The translations under genes were made by a program, and so were the position numbers. 64,000 bases of DNA, taken from Nigrospora sphaerica. Taxonomy: Eukaryota; Ascomycota; Sordariomycetes; Amphisphaeriales; Apiosporaceae. The notes below the pieces were generated by a model. It made no database searches, was not told the origin of the DNA, and saw only the letters and a list, made by a program, of their open reading frames with translations. Of the stretch, positions 56,916 through 64,000 are shown one piece after another. Each line of letters starts with the position of its first letter. The stretch's first letter is position 1. The stretch is taken from positions 1,364,001 through 1,428,000 of the forward strand of contig JAGVVL010000022.1 in the NCBI GenBank assembly GCA_018287875.1. The letters run 5' to 3'.

Positions 56916-58805
56916 ATGGTTGAAGATTGCGCCTCGGAGGAGCGCACGGAGCCGTTTTCGCAATCCGAGATCGAGTCCCGGCTTCAGCGAAGCATCCGCG
57001 TCAGCGAGGAGCTCGAGGCGGCCGGCGATAGTTTGGTGCCTCTGGACAAGCTCATCATCGATGACAGCCACCGCAGACAGGGTGTCCGCCTGCTCGTGCG
57101 GCCCCTCACCAGGAGCCGCTCCGTGAGTCCCGGCAGCGACAACTGCGAATGGCTGGCCTTACGAGCCGAGGTGGCCGAGGTGGCCGCCTCGCCCGCCGAG
57201 GCGCCGCAGACGGTCCTGGCCGTGACTCAGACCAGCAAGGACATCAAGTTTTCCCTGCGCATCCCTGGCGAGACGGGCATTGACGAGACGAGACCGCCGC
57301 TGTGGTGCGAGCTTTACTACGACCCGGCCAGCGACAACCAGATCCTCCTGAACCGCTCCGATGTCCCCATCACGCTAGCCAAGCTGTCGGTCCCCGACAC
57401 GGACGATTGCCCCAACGCGGATCAGGAGCTTGTGCCCGGCACTACCATGGAGCTTTTCCCGGCCTCGTGGAGAATCAGCCTCTACGGCACCGCCATTATT
57501 GACTTCAGGATCTTGACTAAGCGTCCCGCCATTCTGCGCCCGCCCCGCGACGTCTCCGATCTATCGTCGGTTGTGGGCAGCTCCGACGTGCTGAATTCGT
57601 CCCGCAAGAGGTCGCTGTCGCCCGACGACGACGACGACGACGAGCCGGCCGCGTCGGGCGCGGAAAAGAGGCTGCGCATCCGGGACCGCGGGGACGGGGA
57701 CAAGGATGACGGCGACGATGGTGTCATCATGTTTTATCCCCGGACGAAGGCCGACCCGCTGGTCTTCCCGCTCCCCAGTGCGGCGAGCTCCAAAGAGGTG
57801 GTTGTGCGCGGGCAGCCGTTGCTGCAGATCGCCAAGGGCGAGACGGTCGCCATTCCCGGCGTCTGCGAGCTCGACGAGTATCTGGTAACCAAGCACGACC
57901 AAATCGCCACGACGGCGGCCTCGTCCGTGTACACTGGCCAAGTGTCGGACGTGCCGGACGGCGTCATTACGGTCAAGGTGCTCAAGACGCATGGCCCCAA
58001 TACCAACGATGTGCGACCGCAGGACAAGCACCGCAACGTCATACGGCAGGCCGACGTGTGGCTGCGCGAGTACCGGAGCCAGGAGGACCTCAAGCACGAG
58101 TCCATCGTCAAGCTGTACGGCGGCGACGCACGCTACTTGTCATTGTACATGGAACACATCGACGGCAAGGACCTGGCAGCACGGGGCGTCTGGCGGGCGC
58201 CCGGCACCGACTTCTTCCTCGGTGACCGCACCGATGCCATCCGCATTCTCAAGGACATTGCCGGCGCACTCAACTACGTGCACCAGCGCAAGCGTGTGCA
58301 CAACGACATCAAGCCCGCCAACATCCTGTACTCGCGCGACCGCGGAGCTGTGCTCTGCGACTTTGGCCTCTCGACGCGCACGCACGACGCCGCCACCAAC
58401 GGCGGCACGCCCTACTACGTCCCGCCCGAGTTCATCGGCCAGAAGCTGCGTGGCACGCCGTCGGACGTCTGGGCCCTGGGCGTGACCATGCTGTACGTGC
58501 TCAAGCGCATCACCTTTCCCGACGCGCGCAGCCGCCAGGGCCACCCCAAACAGCTGTACTGGATGATTGCCGAGCTCAACAGCCGACGCGCGACACACCA
58601 CCCGTCGACGCCCCGCGGCTCGGCCGTCGCGCAGATGCAGCAGTGGCTCAGCGAGGTCAACGAGGCCAAGGCCCGGCTGAACCCCCGCGACAAGCTGCAC
58701 ATGCTGGTGGCACAGATGCTGACGCCCAACCCGAGCCAGCGCATCACCATGGCCAGGGTGATGGGCGAGTTGTTCAAGGAGGCCGCATCGGTGCCAGCCA
58801 AATGA
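56916..58805 (+). CDS. Protein kinase with N-terminal FHA-like region
   Basis: Single exon, 629 aa. Residues 1-205 form a beta-strand-rich region (LWCELYYDPASDNQILLNRSDVP, then ELFPASWRISLYG) resembling an FHA-like phosphopeptide-binding sandwich. A Ser/Asp-rich linker with a poly-Asp run (about 235-242) and basic stretches follows. The kinase domain spans about 320-620. Its motifs are Lys354 in ITVKVL, the catalytic loop H462-N-D464-I-K (HND instead of HRD) and N469. Asp482 begins DFG in LCDFGLS, and YVPPEF replaces APE. All residues needed for phosphotransfer appear present. HND is unusual and removes the arginine that normally contacts the activation-loop phosphate. It is a soluble Ser/Thr kinase; the pathway is unknown. 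The start is the ATG in the context acgccATGG. Confidence 0.9.
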   Translation: MVEDCASEERTEPFSQSEIESRLQRSIRVSEELEAAGDSLVPLDKLIIDDSHRRQGVRLLVRPLTRSRSVSPGSDNCEWLALRAEVAEVAASPAEAPQTVLAVTQTSKDIKFSLRIPGETGIDETRPPLWCELYYDPASDNQILLNRSDVPITLAKLSVPDTDDCPNADQELVPGTTMELFPASWRISLYGTAIIDFRILTKRPAILRPPRDVSDLSSVVGSSDVLNSSRKRSLSPDDDDDDEPAASGAEKRLRIRDRGDGDKDDGDDGVIMFYPRTKADPLVFPLPSAASSKEVVVRGQPLLQIAKGETVAIPGVCELDEYLVTKHDQIATTAASSVYTGQVSDVPDGVITVKVLKTHGPNTNDVRPQDKHRNVIRQADVWLREYRSQEDLKHESIVKLYGGDARYLSLYMEHIDGKDLAARGVWRAPGTDFFLGDRTDAIRILKDIAGALNYVHQRKRVHNDIKPANILYSRDRGAVLCDFGLSTRTHDAATNGGTPYYVPPEFIGQKLRGTPSDVWALGVTMLYVLKRITFPDARSRQGHPKQLYWMIAELNSRRATHHPSTPRGSAVAQMQQWLSEVNEAKARLNPRDKLHMLVAQMLTPNPSQRITMARVMGELFKEAASVPAK

Positions 58806-59107
58806 GACGGCCGCGGAGCCGTCGACACCCGTCTCTCTCGCCTTGGTGACGTGCTCGGAACGGAGCCGTGATCGCTCTGCCGTTTTTATCGGTCACGCGG
58901 ACTGTCCGCCAGATTTGTAAGTCACGCGCCGGAGACTCGCCGACCTGGGAGGGCACGCTAACAAGGGGCAACGACAGCCTGTTTTTAATTACGCCATGTA
59001 CCATGATACCCTGCATACACGATTTATTTCACGTTCGCGTAACGTATACCCATTTATCATAGAAACACGATCTTCCTTTCCCCTGTTTTCGCATTTGTAT
59101 GTTATTG
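58806..59107. other. Convergent intergenic spacer
   Basis: A 302-base spacer between the kinase stop codon (+) and the BIM1-like stop codon (-). Nothing else is seen. Confidence 0.6.
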
Positions 59108-60033
59108 TCACAGCCCCATGCCCAGAGCAAAGGCGACCGCCAGACCGGCCATGGTGGTCAAGGCGGTGGCGCGAGGGCCGGGTCCTGCAGCGCTCTTGTC
59201 GGACGATCCCTCGGTCGCGTTGGTCTGGGCGCGGTCTGCCGAGACCTGGCCGACGGTGGCCGTGATACCCGTACTGTTCTTGCACTTGTCGCCTTCGAGG
59301 AGCTTCGCGGACTCGCGGAAGGTGATGTCGGCGCACTGTTGTCAATCGGTCAGTCAGGCCACGCTTCCACGCTTGGTGCCCACGAGCGGGCAACCACGGC
59401 AATTTGGCGTCGCCTCCCCCACGACGACGCCCTTGGGCAGTACCGAAGCAAGCAAACGTACGTTGTACAGGGCAGACCCCGACGCGCCCGACGTTACCAC
59501 CTGGATGGTGGCGTTGTCGCCGTCCTTGACGCCGGCGTCGATGGGCACGGGCAGCACCGGGATGCAATAAGTGCCGTTGCCGGTGACGTTGACGAGCTCG
59601 GGCGTCAGCGGGACGGAGAAGGCCGTCGCGTTGCTGCCGAGCCCGAGGTTGATGAACAAGTACGTCCACTTGTGGTGCAGGTCCAGCGAGATGGAGCCGC
59701 CCGAGATGGGCCAGTCGGTGCGGTTGCCGACGCCGTTGGGGACCTTGGCGCCTGAAGGGAGGACGGACACGATCAGCCAGGGTGTCGGAGAGGGAAGGGG
59801 GAGGGAGAAGTAACAACGGAGGATGCAAGACTGGAAACAAGCCCCTAACCGAGGGGACAGCATCGCGGGAGGATTTAATAAGGGCGGAGAGAGGAGGACA
59901 TACAAGGATACACCCACTGATCGTACGTCTCCTCGTCGCTCAGCGTGTCGGCGCGCCAGGCCGGGTACTCCATGCCGAAGTGGGCGGCGGCCAGCTGGGC
60001 GGCGGCCAGGACGGCGAGGATGGCGGTGCGCAT
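59108..60033 (-). CDS. BIM1-like (X325) copper-binding GPI-anchored protein
   Basis: Three exons on the minus strand: 60033-59904, 59751-59462 and 59335-59108; 215 aa. The introns are 152 and 126 nt. The signal peptide ends ...QLAAA, so the mature protein begins at His18 (HFGMEYPAWRADTL), as in copper histidine-brace proteins. The core carries QWVYPC, NRTDWPISGG and the His pair 69-70 in LDLHHKW. N-glycosylation sites and paired cysteines follow. The tail is Ser/Ala/Gly-rich and ends in a hydrophobic GPI-attachment signal (MAGLAVAFALGMGL). The LPMO-like X325/BIM1 family is not thought to cleave polysaccharides; Cryptococcus Bim1 helps copper uptake. A cell-surface copper role is therefore likely. 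A TATATATA element lies about 150 bases upstream. Confidence 0.93.
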
Positions 60034-61739
60034 AGTGACGGACAGGGGGGGAACGAAGGCCTTACGACGGGGAATAGACGACCGATAGACGAGAGAAACC
60101 GCGACGCGCAGAGAGAAGCGAACCACGAGACTGGGCAAGATCCGGCCGAATAGCTCCTGGCGGCGCAACACACGCACTATATATATAATAACTAAGACCC
60201 TTCCTTTCTGAAGCGCCTTCCCGTTGCGTGCCCGCCACCTCAGGGTCTAGAAGATCGCCTCGGGGGCGACTCCATGCCAAGCTTCGTCACCCAGCGTGAT
60301 TCGTCCAACCGGTTCGGGGGTGGTGGTGGTATACCTCGGGGTTGATAAGGGGCGGCTGAGAGAACGAGAGAGAGGAGGGGCGCGGTCTCACGTGTTATCC
60401 TTACGAAAGTACATGGGTAGCACTCATGGGGCACCCGGCGTGCGCTGTACATTTTCCGAGTGAGCAAGTTTTTTTTTTCCCTTCGAGGTTGTCTCTCGGG
60501 CGGTTATTAGCGCCAGGCCCCCGGCCATGGGCGGGCGAGCTGACGCTGGCGACGGGGGCGGCTCAAGTGCGGTGAGGGCCGACAGCGCTGTGCCCATCGG
60601 GAGAGAGACCGAGAGACGACTTGGTTTGTAGCTGATCGAAAGTGCTACATGACTGGGATGCGCCGCCGCCGTTGCTATGGCCAGGCCTCTGTCTACGTAT
60701 TGGGAACGACCACGTGGGATCCGGGGAGCGATGGGATGGCCCCTTATGCTCAGGTGGCCTTGAACGGGGACCGTCCTGCACTCGAGGGCGTCCCGGTACG
60801 GCGCCGCGGGCTGGAGAGCGGGAACTACGGTATGCGGCTCGTGGGTCTGTCAATGGACACCCGTGATCATGCCTATTCTGTAGGAAACCAATTCGGCGCT
60901 TCTGTGGTAACTCGCCCCCGGGAGGCGTACGAAAAACGGTATCGACGATAGGTAACGGGCAGTCCCCTTGGGTAGGTGGTTAGGTCGCCCGTCGAACCCC
61001 ACCCGAGGCGGTCCAGGGCCGCTTGGCATTTAAGCCATTCCCAGCCCCCGCCAGCGCGGGTGCGGGGGAGCGCGTTTTCTACTTGCTCAAACCTTCTCAG
61101 CCTTTGTAGTGCGTAGGTGCTTTGCCTGTCGTCCCTAGCAATGAAGGGCTGGGGGCTCCCGTGGGCGGCCATGAGGGAACCGCGATAAGAGCGCGTGTGT
61201 GAGACAGACACAGGGCCGACGGATATGGGTGTGAGCTTCGGTTGCTGAGCTGCCCCGGGATGGAAACTTGGGGACACGGTGGGTGCCTAGACACATTAGT
61301 TGGTAAGTTCTCGGGATGGGAGAAGGGAGCATCGAGGCATCCAGCGACGAGCCTGGCCGAGGCTGTTAGGGCATGCTAGTTGCCCGTTGGTCGATGATTC
61401 CCGCGGCGTTGTATCGGCTTAGGTACAATGCTCTTTCTTGTGGGAGCTTTCGAGGCCCCGGTGTGAACCAAAATCGTGGTGGAAAAGTGGGGAGGTGTCA
61501 GCTCAAGCACCATGGGGTAAAAACAGCAGGAGCAGCTTTGCCTGACGCAAGGCTGCTATACACACTAAAGTTGTTGTACAGCTGCACGACCAGGATTGCC
61601 CCTCCCCTGCGCGCGCATACGATAGGTACGTACTTCGGAAAAGTGAAGCATTGGGAGGTACAGGCAAACGCCTCTCTCAGCCCCATTTTCCGTTACATTA
61701 CGCCCTAACCTGTCGCACACTGCCCGGGGACTTCCCTCA
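60034..61739. other. 1.7-kb intergenic stretch
   Basis: The left part is the BIM1-like promoter, with a TATATATA tract at 60178-60188. The remainder holds the 3' flank of the monooxygenase gene. Only short frames without features are seen. Confidence 0.6.
60178..60188 (-). promoter_or_regulatory. TATA element candidate of the BIM1-like gene
   Basis: An alternating TATATATA tract lies about 145-155 bases upstream of the minus-strand start codon. Confidence 0.45.
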
Positions 61740-63095
61740 TTACCCACACACGGCCTCGCTCCCCTCGCGCGACGAGAGTTTCTGCTGCGAGACGCGGGAC
61801 GCGCGCTGGATGCCGGCGGCACGCGGCCTCCTCTCGGCGTCCCAGGCGCGCAGGACGGCGGGGACGGCGGCGCCATCGTCGACGCGGGCGAGGGCGCGGC
61901 GCAGGGCGGCGGCGTCGAGGAGGGCCTGGTTGGCGCCCTGGGCCTTGTAGGGCACCATGGGGTGGGCGGCGTCGCCGACGAGGGCGGCGCGGCCGGCGAC
62001 GTAGGTGGCGAGGGGCTCCTGGTCGTGCAGCCGGAAGAGGTCGCAGGCGCGCACGCGCTTGAGGACCGCCGCGAGCCCCGGTACCGCAAAGTCGGCAAAC
62101 AGTGCCGCCATCTCGTCCGGGTCCCCCCGCGCGCTCCACGAGTACCCGCCCTCCCGCCTCCGGATCGCCTCGTCCGGCACCCCGCACGCAAAGTTGATAA
62201 GCGCCCCGCCCCGGCACGGGTACGTCACGATGTTGCGGTTGCCCGCGTCGCCCGCCGCCAGGATCGTGATGAAGACGCCGTCGGCGGTGTCGTAGAGCGG
62301 GGGGGCCGGCGGCGTCGTGGTCGATGAGGCCGCCGCCAGCGTCGCGTGCACTTCGGCCGCCGGCAGCACGAACCGGTACATGGACAGGCCGCAGGGCTCA
62401 GGCGCCGGGTGCGAGGGCGCCACGGTCTCGCGGACGGTCGATCGAATGCCGTCAGCACCTGGGGGGAGAGAGGAGCAGAGATGGGTTAGCTCGGGGTCTG
62501 TGGATCAGGATTGGACAACGAGAGGACGTCGGGGAAAACCAAGATGCCATTACGAACCGACGACCACATCCGCTTCGACACACGCCCCACCCTCAAACCA
62601 GATGACGCCCTTCTCGGAGTCAACCCCGACCACCTTTTTTCCGTAATCGATCCTGACCTTGGCCTCGGCGCTCCCCTCCTCGGCGGGCCCCTGGTTCCCC
62701 ACCGGCATACCGCCGCCACCGCCTAAAGCGCAGCGCTCGAGGGCGTCGCGCAGATCGGCACGGAACATAAACCAGAGGCCGCCGGGGGCGATGGTGCGGC
62801 TGACCTCGCGGCCGGCGCGGTCGAGGGTGCGGGCGCCGACGCCGACGACGGCGCCAACGTCGGCGGCGGTCAGGCCGAGCCCATCGCGCAGGGCGGCGAC
62901 GCCGTCGGCCCACAGGCCCAGCGCCGCCGACGGCTCGGTGCGCGCCGTTGCCTCGGGCCGCCGCTCGTACAGCGTGACGGCGGCGACGCGCGGCAGCGTC
63001 CGCAGGAACGCCGCCGTCGCAAGGCCCGCGATGCCCGCCCCGACGATAGCCACGCGGAGCCGACCGCTCGAGGATGGCGGGGGGGTGCTCGTCAT
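61740..63095 (-). CDS. FAD-dependent aromatic-type monooxygenase (group A)
   Basis: Two exons on the minus strand, 63095-62558 and 62458-61740; 418 aa. The 99-nt intron splits the motif VVVGADGIRS, which is restored in frame; its donor GTTCGT is non-canonical beyond GT. The FAD-binding motifs of single-component flavin monooxygenases are complete: GAGIAGL near the N-terminus (about residue 20), the DG motif GADGIRSTVRE, and the GD motif in LVGDAAHPMVPYKAQGANQAL. The family includes salicylate hydroxylase-like enzymes that hydroxylate aromatic rings with NAD(P)H and O2. The length fits. No transmembrane tail is seen. The start was set at MTSTPPPSSSGRLRVAIVG because the frame further upstream has no ATG. 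Confidence 0.9.
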
Positions 63096-64000
63096 GGTAG
63101 GTGGGGGGACGGGCGGGAGAGGAAGAGAGGCAGGCAAGATGGAGAGCGATGAAGGCAAACGAGGGCCCGGACGTGCCGTATTCCAGAGCGCCGAAGGGAA
63201 CAGTGCTAACTTAGTACACAGGCCTTCGGGGGTGAGTAGTGAATGAATGGTCGACGACCGGCAGGGCGAGAGAGCGCATTTCGTACGGCCTCAAGCTCGG
63301 GCTGGATACGACGTACATGATCGTGGCAGTACAAAAAGCAGTGCGGCCGGACGGTCTTCGGCGGCGCGGACCGGGAGGGGCGGGGGAACTACTTTGCGAC
63401 ATGGTGAGACGAAAGATGCGGGCCAATCCCACCCCCAACGACCGTTGCACCCTTGGCTATAGGCCACACAACTTTCTGACATGTGGTTCTCATGGTGCCT
63501 GCATGGAGGGGGGAACAACGACTACCTGCTTATGTTCAGGGGAAGAACGACTACTTGCTTATTTCCAGGTGGGTCGTTGGCATCCAAATTTTCAATGCAG
63601 TAAGCTGACAACTTGAAGCCATGTACCTTGATATGGGATTGATTTTCTCGGCATGAACGCCTATGGCGGGACTCTTTCCAGCTGGTCTGCCGGTCTTCCG
63701 AGAAATTCACACGTCCGAGTGACCTGTCCAGGGTCGCGCCTATCGGCACATAGCTCTCGGCCTCCTCTCGATCCCCATTGTCCATGCTTAGGTAAGTACC
63801 CACCCGCTCAAATCACCCCATCACCCCACCCTATATTCCTGCCGTCGTCAGTCCTCTCGGTCCCTCTGTGTCCCTTGCTTCTGTCCGCATTCCCCTGTCT
63901 TCCCCCCTTCTTTCCGGCGCAGCCCCCGTGCCAATCCGGACCGGGAACCTCGTCCTGGCCCGCGGCGGCACTCGCGGCCCCCCCGCCGCGATGCCGCCCC
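63096..64000. other. Right-edge intergenic stretch with possible gene start
   Basis: It contains the monooxygenase promoter. Further right is pyrimidine-rich sequence that looks like the leader of a plus-strand gene running off the window. A possible exon (ATG at 63784) is followed by GTAAGT at 63792 and a pyrimidine-rich tract ending GGCGCAG at 63922. The continuation reads open to the edge (MLSPRANPDREP...), but a start at ATG 63991 after a 5' UTR intron is equally possible. Confidence 0.3.

Overview
The window looks like nuclear DNA of a filamentous ascomycete (Pezizomycotina, most likely Sordariomycetes). The evidence is short GT-AG introns (about 50-230 nt) with CTRAC-type branch sites, GC-rich coding sequence, and typical mould genes: a PNG1-type transglutaminase-like protein, a CFEM/Pth11-like receptor, a CAL-A-type secreted lipase, a BIM1-like copper protein and a nine-exon berberine-bridge-type oxidase. 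I see no rRNA, tRNA, CRISPR array or intact transposon. The lineage assignment is an inference from gene content.

Layout. 1-23.4 kb is gene-poor and GC-rich, with only PNG1 (8.6-10.2 kb) and the CFEM receptor (17.5-19.3 kb) in long stretches of low-complexity, microsatellite-rich sequence. 23.4-33.5 kb holds a TLC-like membrane protein, a secretory lipase, an unrecognised coiled-coil protein and a Kex2-processed, cysteine-rich tandem-module secreted protein (32.6-33.5 kb), which is the most novel-looking gene here. 34.9-50.7 kb is a group of metabolic genes: SDR dehydrogenase (+), S66 peptidase (-), FAD oxidase (-), MFS transporter (-), PhyH dioxygenase (-) and, divergent from it, a CocE/NonD hydrolase (+). 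51-64 kb holds a small protein with NPS(L/M)LGDP repeats, an unknown 382-aa protein, a protein kinase with an N-terminal beta-rich region, a BIM1-like protein and a flavin monooxygenase. A possible gene start lies at the right edge.

Working together. The 34.9-50.7 kb genes could form a small catabolic or specialised-metabolism unit: two redox enzymes, a 2-oxoglutarate dioxygenase, two hydrolases and an exporter/importer. No backbone synthase or Zn2Cys6 regulator is visible. The PhyH/CocE pair shares a divergent promoter with three 22-bp repeats containing CCG-N3-CGG-like sites, so these two are the best candidates for co-regulation. The other genes look like independent housekeeping, surface or secretory functions. 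Gene models were spliced by eye from splice sites, reading phase and family motifs; no alignment or transcript data were available.
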